Shown here piece after piece: positions 1-7,089 of a DNA stretch of 16,363 nucleotides. The notes below the pieces were generated by a model that saw nothing but the letters and a program-made list of their open reading frames with translations, searched no databases and had not been told where the DNA came from. Source of the stretch: Pseudomonadota bacterium (GTDB lineage Bacteria > Pseudomonadota > Alphaproteobacteria > Rhizobiales > Devosiaceae); assembly GCA_023390785.1 (NCBI GenBank), contig JAEWCE010000005.1, positions 1 to 16,363 on the forward strand, given 5' to 3'. Numbering within the stretch: position 1 is the first letter of the stretch; each line of letters opens with the position of its first letter. A program made the position numbers and the translations under genes.

Positions 1-2
1 AC

Positions 3-1073
3 CTGGTCAAGACGAAGCTGGCCACCGGCGATATGGGCGACGTGTTTCGCTACAACGCCGGCTCGCTGTTCCACGCCCTCAATCCGGCGCAGAACCTGAT
101 GGACCTCACCAACGAACCCTTCCAGGCCAACGTCATGGACTCGTTCAAGCCGGTGGTCTCCGAAGACGGCAAGGTCTACGGCGTGCCTGAGGAGGCGGCC
201 ATGGGCGGCGGCATCCTCTACAACCGCAAGATCTACGCCGATCTCGGCCTCAGCGTGCCCAAGACCTGGGCCGACTTCATGGCCAACAACGAAAAGATCA
301 AGGCCGCCGGCAAAGCCGCCCCCCTGATCCAGACCTTCGGCGACACCTGGACCAGCCAGCTCTTCGTGCTCGGCGACTTCTACAACGTGCAGGCGGCCGT
401 TCCGAACTTCGCCGCCGACTACACCGCCAACAAGGCGCACTATGCCGACACTCCTGCCGCCATGAAGGGCTTCGAGCATGGCGAGGACGTGTTCAAGGCG
501 GGCTATCTCAATGCCGACTTCGCCTCCGCCAAGTTCGACGATGGCCTGCGCATGGTCGCCACCGGCGAAGGCGCCCACTATCCGATGTTGACCTTCGCTA
601 TCGGCGGCATTGCCCAGAACAATCCGGACCAGCTCAATGATGTCGGCTTCTTCGCCATCCCCGGCGATGATGCCTCCAAGAACGGCCTCACTGTCTGGGA
701 ACCGGCGGCGGTCTATATCTACAAGGGCACCAAGCATCCTGAAGAGGCCAAGAAGTTCGTGGCCTTCATCGCCAGCACCAAGGGCTGCGACATCCGCAGC
801 GCCGCCAATGGCGCCACCGGGCCGTACCTGATCAAGGGCTGCACCCTGCCCGACAACGTCCCGCAGGCAGTCAAGGACCTGCTGCCCTACTTCCAGGAGG
901 GCGGCCATACCGCTCCGGCACTCGAATATCTGTCGCCGGTCAAAGGCCCCTCGCTCGAACAGATCACCGTCGAGGTCGGCTCCGGCATCCGCCCCGCCGC
1001 CGATGCTGCCAAGCTCTACGACGAAGACGTCAAGAAGCAGGCGCTACAGCTCGGCCTGCCCGGCTGGAACTAG
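3..1073 (+). CDS. CUT1-type sugar ABC transporter solute-binding protein (5' partial)
   Basis: This is a periplasmic binding protein of the MalE/UgpB-like family that would deliver a sugar to the two permeases encoded just downstream. The reading frame is open from the left edge (Leu-Val-Lys-Thr...) and ends at TAG 1071-1073, so 356 residues are visible and the signal peptide plus roughly the first 60-80 residues are missing. An internal ATG at 33 is not the true start, because family-like sequence (TKLATGDMGDVF) runs through it. Family features are the YGVPEEAAMGGGILYNRK stretch, the KTWADF segment after the first lobe, and a C-terminal helical part ending LGLPGWN. Two cysteines (codons near 787 and 838) could form a disulfide. 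The order binding protein, permease, permease and the absence of an ATPase gene are usual for CUT1 importers that share an ATPase. The substrate cannot be read from the sequence. Confidence 0.9.
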   Translation: MVKTKLATGDMGDVFRYNAGSLFHALNPAQNLMDLTNEPFQANVMDSFKPVVSEDGKVYGVPEEAAMGGGILYNRKIYADLGLSVPKTWADFMANNEKIKAAGKAAPLIQTFGDTWTSQLFVLGDFYNVQAAVPNFAADYTANKAHYADTPAAMKGFEHGEDVFKAGYLNADFASAKFDDGLRMVATGEGAHYPMLTFAIGGIAQNNPDQLNDVGFFAIPGDDASKNGLTVWEPAAVYIYKGTKHPEEAKKFVAFIASTKGCDIRSAANGATGPYLIKGCTLPDNVPQAVKDLLPYFQEGGHTAPALEYLSPVKGPSLEQITVEVGSGIRPAADAAKLYDEDVKKQALQLGLPGWN

Positions 1074-1091
1074 CCGCGCGTCTTGAGATCG

Positions 1092-1120
1092 GCCGCGCCC
1101 GGCGTCATGCTGGACGCGGC
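1092..1120 (+). promoter_or_regulatory. Intercistronic stem-loop between binding-protein and permease genes
   Basis: The arms GCCGCGCCC (1092-1100) and GGACGCGGC (1112-1120) pair over 9 positions with one mismatch around an 11-base loop. The stem lies 19 bases after the binding-protein stop and just before the permease ribosome site. No T-run follows it, so a strong intrinsic terminator is unlikely. Stem-loops at this position in sugar ABC operons are known to protect the upstream binding-protein mRNA and lower permease output. That role here is inferred. Confidence 0.45.
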
Positions 1121-1137
1121 TGCAACGAGGAGGAACC

Positions 1138-2049
1138 ATGGCAGTCGCAGCGCATGATGGCGTGGCTACCGCGTCTGCCCCGAAAACTCGCCGGGTCCCC
1201 TCTCCCTATTCCAACTGGTTCTACGTGCCCGCCGCGGTGGTTTACGGCGTGCTGTTCCTGTTCCCCACCCTGGCGTCGCTGTTCTTCAGCCTTACCCGCT
1301 GGACGCTGTTCAAGGCCGAGTTCATCGGCCTTGCCAACTTCATTCAGTTCTTCCGCGAACCCTTTCTCTACCAGGGCCTGATCAACACGCTGATCTATGG
1401 CACCATGACCTCCGGCCTTAAGGTCGTGCTCGGCATGATGCTGGCCCTTCTGCTCACCTCTGACGTGTTCGGCCGCGGCTATTTACGCCTCGTCGTGTTC
1501 TTCCCCACCCTGGTCTCCACCGTCGGTGTTGGCATCACCTTCACCGTGCTGATGAACCCACAGCACGGCATCATCAACGAGAGCCTGGCGCTCCTCGGCA
1601 TCCAGGGCCCGGGCTGGCTGACCGACCCGAAGCTGGCGCTGATCTCGGTTGGGCTGGTCGATGTATGGAAGGGTGTCGGTCTCGCCACCGTCATCTACAT
1701 GGCCGGCATCGCCGCGATCCCACCCGAATACACCGAAGCCAGCAAGATCGACGGCGCCACCGCCTGGCAGCGCTTCTGGAACATCACGCTGCCGCTGCTG
1801 CATCCGGCGACCACCACGGTGATCATCCTCAGCCTGATCGGCGGACTACGCTCGTTCGATCTCATCTGGGCCATGACCCGCGGCGGCCCGGGCTTTACCT
1901 CCGACGTCATCGCCTCGGTGATCTACAAGCAGTACCAGGCCGGCTTCTACGGCCTCTCGACCGCCGGCAACGTCGTCCTGCTCGTGCTCGTGGCGCTGAT
2001 CATCGTGCCGCTGTCGAACTTCCTCAACCGGCGCGAGGTGCAGCAATGA
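1138..2049 (+). CDS. CUT1-type sugar ABC transporter permease (MalF/UgpA-like)
   Basis: This is an inner-membrane permease subunit of 303 residues, close to the usual size for the family. About six membrane segments are visible, the first at residues 27-51 after a basic, cytoplasmic-looking N-terminus. The EAA loop that docks on the ATPase is at residues 196-220 (PPEYTEASKIDGATAW...LPL), with the expected IDGA core. A typical GGPGFTSDV segment follows at 249-257, as in MalF-like permeases. The start is supported by a strong GAGGAGGA site (1127-1134) just before ATG 1138. The stop codon overlaps the next permease start (ATGA), so the two are probably translationally coupled and form a heterodimer. 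The periplasmic loop is short, unlike the large P2 loop of E. coli MalF. Confidence 0.95.
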   Translation: MAVAAHDGVATASAPKTRRVPSPYSNWFYVPAAVVYGVLFLFPTLASLFFSLTRWTLFKAEFIGLANFIQFFREPFLYQGLINTLIYGTMTSGLKVVLGMMLALLLTSDVFGRGYLRLVVFFPTLVSTVGVGITFTVLMNPQHGIINESLALLGIQGPGWLTDPKLALISVGLVDVWKGVGLATVIYMAGIAAIPPEYTEASKIDGATAWQRFWNITLPLLHPATTTVIILSLIGGLRSFDLIWAMTRGGPGFTSDVIASVIYKQYQAGFYGLSTAGNVVLLVLVALIIVPLSNFLNRREVQQ

Positions 2050-2873
2050 ACCCGGTTCGCCGCTACCTCGTCGGCGCGATCGCCATCCTCGCCTCGATCG
2101 TCGTCTTCATCGTCCCCTTCATCTTCATCATCCTCACGGCGCTGAAGACTCGCAAGGACGCTTCGCTGCGCGGCTTCACGCTGCCGACCGAATGGCATCT
2201 GTGGGATAACATCGTGGAGGTGGTGTCGACCCGCGACTACATGCTGGTCACCGCCTTCATCAACTCCATCATCCTCACTGCCGCGAGTGTTCTCATCACC
2301 GTGATCCTCGCCGCCATGGTCGGCTTCGTGCTGCAGCGCCGTCCGTCGCGCTGGACCTCGATCGTCAATTTCTTCGTGCTGATGGGGCTGATCGTGCCGC
2401 CCGCCGTCGTACCCACGATCTGGGTGCTGCAGGGCCTCGGCCTGTTCAAAACATTGCACGGCATGGTGCTGGTCGAGGTCGCCTACGGCTTGAGCTTTGC
2501 CATCCTGCTGTTCCGCGCCTTCGTCGCGTCGATCCCGCGTGAGCTCGACGAGGCCGCAATCATCGACGGAGCCGGACCGCTGCGCGTGTTCTTCCTCGTC
2601 ATCCTGCCGCTGCTGCGCCCGGTGGTGATGACTGTGGCGGTGGTGCAGTCGGTGACCGTCTTCAACGACTTCACCAATCCGCTCTACTACCTGCCCGGCA
2701 AGGAGAACGTCACGGTGCAGCTCACGCTCTACAACTTCCAGAGCCAGTTCAGTACGCAGTACAATTTGCTGTTCATGAACATCCTGCTCATCACCATTCC
2801 GCCGCTGCTGGCCTATGTGTTCTTCAACCGGCAGATCGTGGCCGGCCTGACGGCCGGCGCGGTGAAGGGCTAG
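2046..2873 (+). CDS. CUT1-type sugar ABC transporter permease (MalG/UgpE-like)
   Basis: This is the second inner-membrane permease subunit of the region A importer, 275 residues, normal for the MalG/UgpE group. The start at ATG 2046 overlaps the upstream TGA by an ATGA junction, with GAGGTG (2035-2040) 5 bases ahead. The reading frame stays open far upstream of 2046, but that part is only a shadow of the previous gene. Visible features are an N-terminal membrane segment (residues 8-31) followed by LKTRKD, which matches the MalG-type K(T/P) start of the periplasmic loop, and an EAA loop at 164-191 (RELDEAAIIDGAGPLR...LRP). The C-terminus ends GLTAGAVKG, a pattern common to MalG-like permeases. 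No ATPase gene follows, as a convergent gene begins 61 bases later. Confidence 0.95.
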   Translation: MNPVRRYLVGAIAILASIVVFIVPFIFIILTALKTRKDASLRGFTLPTEWHLWDNIVEVVSTRDYMLVTAFINSIILTAASVLITVILAAMVGFVLQRRPSRWTSIVNFFVLMGLIVPPAVVPTIWVLQGLGLFKTLHGMVLVEVAYGLSFAILLFRAFVASIPRELDEAAIIDGAGPLRVFFLVILPLLRPVVMTVAVVQSVTVFNDFTNPLYYLPGKENVTVQLTLYNFQSQFSTQYNLLFMNILLITIPPLLAYVFFNRQIVAGLTAGAVKG

Positions 2874-2887
2874 CGCCCGCGCATCAG

Positions 2888-2914
2888 ATTGCGGCGCCGC
2901 CGAGGGGCCGCAAT
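2888..2914. terminator. Candidate bidirectional terminator between convergent operons
   Basis: A perfect 8-base inverted repeat, ATTGCGGC (2888-2895) and GCCGCAAT (2907-2914), surrounds an 11-base loop. It sits in the 61-base gap between two convergent transport operons. There is no clear T-tract on either side, so termination efficiency is uncertain. Position and symmetry are the evidence. Confidence 0.5.
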
Positions 2915-2934
2915 GAAGGCGTCAGCCGGTGAGT

Positions 2935-4884
2935 CTACTTCAGCAGCCCCGGCGATACCGAGCCCTGCAATTGCCGCTGGAAGATGATGTAGGTGATCAG
3001 CACCGGCAGCACCGTGATCACCACTGCCGCGAACAGCGCTCCAAAGTTCACGGCGTAGCCGGCCTGCGACGCGAACGACGCCATGCCTTGCGACAGCACG
3101 TAATTGTTGGTCCTGGTGTTGAGCGCCACCGGCAACAGGAACTGGTTCCATAGGCCGAGGAAGTTGAAGATCGCCACCGACGCCATGCCCGGCCGCGCCA
3201 TCGGCAGCATGATCTGGAAGAAGATGCGCCACGGGCCGGCGCCGTCGATCGCCGCGGCTTCGGCGACTTCCTGCGGCAGCGCCTTGAAGAAGGCGTAGAG
3301 GAAGAACACCGTGAACGGCAGCGCGAAGGCGACATAGACGATAATGAGGCCCGGCAGCGTATTGATCAGGCCAATGTTCCGCAGCGTCAGGAACAATGGC
3401 ACTACCGCAAGGAACGGCGGAAATGTCAGCCCCGCCAGCATCGCGTAGTAGATGAGCTTGCTGCCGCGGAAGTCGAAGCGCGCCAGCACGTAGGCGCACA
3501 TGGCCCCCAGGATCATGACGATCACCAGCGCGCTCGCCACCACGATGACGGTGTTGAAAAAGAACGTGCCAATGCTCGCCGTCGTCCACGCCGAAACATA
3601 ATTGTCGAAGTTCCAGCTCGACGGCAGCGCGAAGGGCGAGGCGAAGATTTCCTTCGTCGTCTTGAACGACGACATCACCACCCACAGCAGTGGCCCGCAC
3701 ACGATGATGCACCAGACGATCAGCGAGGTGTGCGAGATCGCCGCCACCTTGCCATCCGTCCAGAAGCCCGGGCGTGACGGCGCGCGCTGCGTCGGGGACG
3801 CAGCTCCAGCGACCGCCGCGGTGCCCGCTGTCTTCGTGCGCAACGCAGCCACGGCCGCTCGCACGTCGACCGAGCTTGTCGGCGACGCCGCCGGTGCCGC
3901 AGCGGCGGTCTTCGACGCGCGCGGCGTCTTCTCGCCCAGCAGGTAGAAGACCAGGAACACCAGCGCCGCGAACACCAGCGTGATGATGGCGAGGGTCGCG
4001 CCCATCGAGCTGGCGTAGCCGAACTTGCCCTTCTTGAACGCGGTGACCAGCAGATCCTGCGAGATCACCAGCGTACCGTTGTTCGGGCCACCGTTCGAGT
4101 TGAGGGCCTGCATGTAGACGAACGCATCCAGCGCCAGGATGCCAAGATAGATGTACGCGGTGCGGATCGTGTCGCGGATCATTGGCACGGTGATGGAGAT
4201 CGCCGTGCGCAGGCGCCCGGCACCATCGACGCGCGCGGCGTCATACACTTCCGCCGGGATGCCTTTGATCGCTGCAACGAACAGCACCATGTAGAAGCCG
4301 ACCATCGACCACACGATGACGAAGATCGAGGCGCCCATGGCGGTGCGCTCGTCGCCGAGCCAGGGAAACGACTTGAACATGTCGAACCCCATCGCGGTCA
4401 GGATGCCGTTCAGCAGCCCATTCGAGGGGTCGTACATCTGCGCCCACATGATGCCGATGACGATCGCCGGCACGGTGTAGGGGAAGAACGAGATTACCCG
4501 GTAGATGTCGGAGTGCGCCAGGCCACGGACTTCGCCGCGGGTCACCCCGCCCACCGTCACCAATGTCGCCAGCGTCAGCGACAGCACGATCACCAGAGGC
4601 GGCAGGACGACGACCAGGAAGATGCTGTTGGCCACAGCCTTCAGGAAGACGTCGTCCTGCAACAACCTCAGATAGTTCTCGAGACCGATGAAGTTCATCG
4701 ACTTCGAGAAGCCCGACCAGTCGGTCAGCGAGTAGTAGAAGGCCTGCACGAATGGCGAGATCACGAAGATGATATAGATCGCGAGCGGAAGCCCGAGAAA
4801 GACCACAACGAAACTGGCCTGCTCGAAACTGGGCAACGTCCACTTCTTGAGAGCGGGCGCTCTCGCCATCGTGCCGACCGTCAC
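2935..4884 (-). CDS. Fused two-subunit sugar ABC permease (MalF-like + MalG-like in one chain)
   Basis: A 649-residue inner-membrane protein carries both permease halves of a CUT1 importer. The N-terminal half (about residues 22-316) is MalF/NgcF-like, with an EAA loop at 211-235 (AEVYDAARVDGAGR...). The C-terminal half (about 382-649) is MalG/NgcG-like, with FKTTKEIF near 407-414, an EAA loop at 539-566 (EVAEAAAIDGAGPW...) and a GSVSPGLLK ending. An Ala/Thr/Ser/Pro-rich linker of about 60 residues (317-380) joins them. It holds no methionine, and the first Met of the C-terminal half (residue 404) lies inside a membrane segment, so a separate ATG start is unlikely. Translation probably starts at GTG 4884, overlapping the upstream TGA (GTGA); ATG 4869 is an alternative. 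The gene follows the NgcE-like binding protein and should be its channel. No ATPase is encoded nearby. Separate subunits are the rule in this family, so the fusion is unusual; a sequencing error removing a stop is unlikely given the long in-frame linker. Confidence 0.93.
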   Translation of the reverse strand: MTVGTMARAPALKKWTLPSFEQASFVVVFLGLPLAIYIIFVISPFVQAFYYSLTDWSGFSKSMNFIGLENYLRLLQDDVFLKAVANSIFLVVVLPPLVIVLSLTLATLVTVGGVTRGEVRGLAHSDIYRVISFFPYTVPAIVIGIMWAQMYDPSNGLLNGILTAMGFDMFKSFPWLGDERTAMGASIFVIVWSMVGFYMVLFVAAIKGIPAEVYDAARVDGAGRLRTAISITVPMIRDTIRTAYIYLGILALDAFVYMQALNSNGGPNNGTLVISQDLLVTAFKKGKFGYASSMGATLAIITLVFAALVFLVFYLLGEKTPRASKTAAAAPAASPTSSVDVRAAVAALRTKTAGTAAVAGAASPTQRAPSRPGFWTDGKVAAISHTSLIVWCIIVCGPLLWVVMSSFKTTKEIFASPFALPSSWNFDNYVSAWTTASIGTFFFNTVIVVASALVIVMILGAMCAYVLARFDFRGSKLIYYAMLAGLTFPPFLAVVPLFLTLRNIGLINTLPGLIIVYVAFALPFTVFFLYAFFKALPQEVAEAAAIDGAGPWRIFFQIMLPMARPGMASVAIFNFLGLWNQFLLPVALNTRTNNYVLSQGMASFASQAGYAVNFGALFAAVVITVLPVLITYIIFQRQLQGSVSPGLLK

Positions 4885-6269
4885 TTCACGACAACCTTGG
4901 TAACCGACGGGTCATTGTAGACCTTGTCGGTGATCTTCTGCAGCGCCGCGGTGAAGTCGGCGACGCTGAGCTTGCCGTCGAGGAAGCTGTTCCACACGAC
5001 CAGCTCGTCGGAGTTGGTGCCGTAGAGGTCGAACGAGTTCCAGGTGAACACGTCCTTGCCGGCATCGGCGAGGAGCTTGCTCTGCGACACCAGGGCGGTC
5101 GAGCCGAAGCCATCCGCCGGCACCGTGTCCTTCACGATGGTCGGGGCCAGCTTGGTCTTGGCGAAGTTCGCCGCCGCTTCCTTCGACAGCATCGTGCGCA
5201 GCAGTTCCTTGCCGCCCGCGACGTTGAGGCCACCGGTCGGGATGATGAACGGCTCGCCGGCAGTGGCGTGGATGGCCGTCTTGGGCAGCTTGCCATTGTC
5301 CGACACCGAGAGTTCCGGCATGCCGGTCATCTTGAAGCCGTCCTTGGTCGCCTTCTTCATCTCGTTCTCGATCCACGAGCCCGAGGGATAGAGCAGGAAC
5401 TGCTCGTCGTTCGACCACTGCGCCTGCGCCGCGGTGAACTGCGTGCCCGACCCGCCCGGCTTCATCATGCCGCCGGTGATGATGTCGTGCAGCGCCGTGA
5501 ATACCGCCTGCATGGCCGGATGCGACCAGCAGCCCGGCGTGAAGTTGTCGATGGCCAGGCGCACTTCGTCGCCGCCTTCCTTGATCGCCGAGGCGACCGC
5601 GGTCGTGCGGTAGTAGGTTGCGGCTTCCTTGCCCCAGCCGAAGAGATAGAGGTTCTTCTCTTTGGCCTTCTTGCCCAGCTCGATGGCTTCCGCCCAGGTG
5701 GTCGGCGGGGTCCATCCATTTTCATCGAACAGGCTCTGCGAATACCAGATCGCATAGACCGTCATCACGTAGTTGAGCGCGATGAACTTGTCGCCGAAGG
5801 TACCGGGCTTCTCGACGCCACCGACCAGCGTGTCGCGGATCTTGACGCCTTCGAGGCTCGGCGCATCGAGAACGCTGTTCATGTCCTCGAGCTGGTCGAT
5901 GATCGCCGCAAAGCCGATGCTGTCGGCACCGGAGTTGTCGATCAGGTCGGGCGGGTTGCCGCCGATGAAGCGCGGCTGCAGTTCCGTCGCGATCTTGGTG
6001 GTCGGCGACACCTTCACCGTCACCTTCGGATTGTTCTTCTGCATCAGGTTGGCGGCGAACTCGACATAGTCGACGCCGTAACCACCGTTGAAGATCACCG
6101 CATCGACGGTCGATCCGTCGGCGACGCCGAACGGATTGGCGTTGGCCTGCGCCAGGGCGCTGGTCGACATCCCGGTCGAGCCGAGCAGGCCGCCCAGCGG
6201 CAGGGCCGCCGCTGCTGCCGCCGTCCCGCGCATGAACGAACGGCGGTCGATAGTCTTATTGATACCCAT
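4881..6269 (-). CDS. ngcE: N-acetylglucosamine/diacetylchitobiose-type ABC binding protein (NgcE-like)
   Basis: This 462-residue exported binding protein resembles the NgcE family, known from Streptomyces to bind GlcNAc and chitobiose. Matching features I recognise are NPFGV after the signal (45-49), VIFNGGYG (58-65), QPRFIGGNPPDLIDNSGA (98-115), the TVYAIWYS segment (170-177), SGSWIENEM (296-304) and AGEPFIIP (337-344). The N-terminus carries a twin-arginine signal: DRRSFMRG (8-15), a hydrophobic Ala/Leu stretch and a likely cleavage after ALA near residue 40, so export is probably by Tat in the folded state. The start chosen is ATG 6269 because GGGAAGGA (6276-6283) lies 6 bases ahead; an upstream in-frame ATG at 6302 lacks such a site. 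The gene overlaps the fused permease gene and follows the SIS gene by 68 bases, in one operon. The exact ligand (monomer or oligomer) is inferred from family resemblance. Confidence 0.85.
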   Translation of the reverse strand: MGINKTIDRRSFMRGTAAAAAALPLGGLLGSTGMSTSALAQANANPFGVADGSTVDAVIFNGGYGVDYVEFAANLMQKNNPKVTVKVSPTTKIATELQPRFIGGNPPDLIDNSGADSIGFAAIIDQLEDMNSVLDAPSLEGVKIRDTLVGGVEKPGTFGDKFIALNYVMTVYAIWYSQSLFDENGWTPPTTWAEAIELGKKAKEKNLYLFGWGKEAATYYRTTAVASAIKEGGDEVRLAIDNFTPGCWSHPAMQAVFTALHDIITGGMMKPGGSGTQFTAAQAQWSNDEQFLLYPSGSWIENEMKKATKDGFKMTGMPELSVSDNGKLPKTAIHATAGEPFIIPTGGLNVAGGKELLRTMLSKEAAANFAKTKLAPTIVKDTVPADGFGSTALVSQSKLLADAGKDVFTWNSFDLYGTNSDELVVWNSFLDGKLSVADFTAALQKITDKVYNDPSVTKVVVK

Positions 6270-6275
6270 TTCTGG

Positions 6276-6283
6276 TCCTTCCC
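6276..6283 (-). promoter_or_regulatory. Ribosome binding site deciding the ngcE start
   Basis: The minus strand reads GGGAAGGA followed by a 6-base spacer and the ATG at 6269. This strong Shine-Dalgarno match favours the 462-residue product over a start 11 codons upstream at 6302. Confidence 0.75.
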
Positions 6284-6337
6284 TTTCTTTCGTGTAGTCC
6301 ATTAAACCTCACGCCGGCCGGCTTCACAACAAAGCCA

Positions 6338-7087
6338 TCAGGCCTCCCTGCGGATTCGCAAGCCGTAGAGATCTTCGAGAGCACGATTGTGCTCGTCACC
6401 TCCCGGAATATTGGCAGAAATATAGACCGGAGGTGTCTTGCCGCGCCGCCGCATGGTCTCGGCGACGCCGATCGTTATGCGCTGCGCAATAAAAGCCGCG
6501 GTGATCGACGACACGGCGCCGACACCGATACCGCCCTCGAGTTGCATGGTGCTGTCGCCATACGGCGCCAGATTGTCGATGACGATGTCGGCGACTTCGC
6601 TGAGCCGCTTGCCGCTCGGATGCTTGGGGGTCACGCGGTTGGTATGCTCGAGGCTGGTCACCGCAATCACCTTGTGGCCGCGCGCCTTGGCCGCCAGCGC
6701 CACGCCCAGGATCGATCCGTTGACACCGGAATTCGAGGCGATGATGAACACGTCGTTGGGCCGCACGTCGAACAGGGCCAGCAGGTTCTCGCCGACATTG
6801 GGATCACGCTCGAATTCGGCGCCACCGAGTTCCGACACGTCGCGATCGCCGCGCAGCACCAGGGTCCGCAGCGCGATGCGGTTGGTGGCGATCAGCCCGC
6901 CGGCGCGACCGGCGATTTCCATGGCGAATGCCTCGGAGTGGCCGGTCCCGAACGCCTGCACCACACCGCCCGCCTCGAGCGAATCCGTAATCAGCGCAAT
7001 GGCGTCGTCGATCGGTCCACCCGCTACCGCCAGGCGCTCGAGGCGCGTCGTGATCTCGCTCAGATACTGCGTAATAAGGTCGGTCAT
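6338..7087 (-). CDS. SIS-domain phosphosugar-binding protein (UPF0309-like)
   Basis: This is a soluble 249-residue protein consisting of one sugar-isomerase (SIS) fold. The phosphosugar-binding loop is visible as FGTGHSEAFAMEIAGRAGG (46-64), and the second strand-loop as IIASNSGVNG (115-124) followed by VIAVTSLEHTNR (140-151). It resembles the UPF0309 group of SIS proteins rather than GlcN-6-P deaminase (NagB), GlmS or MurQ, as the MurQ glycine-rich motif is absent. As I recall, a Streptomyces SIS protein encoded near nag genes acts on GlcNAc-6-phosphate; whether this one does is untested. ATG 7087 lies 2 bases after the regulator's TGA and has only a weak ribosome site (AAAGAG), suggesting translational coupling. 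Its place between RpiR regulator and GlcNAc-type binding protein implies a role with an amino-sugar phosphate as isomerase, deaminase or dehydratase. The reaction is not determined by the sequence. Confidence 0.88.
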   Translation of the reverse strand: MTDLITQYLSEITTRLERLAVAGGPIDDAIALITDSLEAGGVVQAFGTGHSEAFAMEIAGRAGGLIATNRIALRTLVLRGDRDVSELGGAEFERDPNVGENLLALFDVRPNDVFIIASNSGVNGSILGVALAAKARGHKVIAVTSLEHTNRVTPKHPSGKRLSEVADIVIDNLAPYGDSTMQLEGGIGVGAVSSITAAFIAQRITIGVAETMRRRGKTPPVYISANIPGGDEHNRALEDLYGLRIRREA

Positions 7088-7089
7088 GG

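Noticed and set aside
3735..3935. The fused permease as an artefact of a missing stop codon between two genes
   Set aside because: The linker is a long uninterrupted in-frame Ala/Thr/Ser/Pro-rich stretch with no ribosome site and no Met near the C-terminal half. One error could not create this, although only reads can exclude it fully.
5268..6305. A 345-codon plus-strand open frame opposite the NgcE-like gene
   Set aside because: The minus-strand gene has a Tat signal and conserved family segments throughout. The plus frame is Arg/His/Asp-rich shadow sequence with no ribosome site.
6313..6322. GCCGGCCGGC palindrome between the SIS and NgcE-like genes as a terminator or operator
   Set aside because: It is a short all-GC palindrome with no room for a stable loop and no T-run. 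Such runs arise easily in GC-rich DNA.
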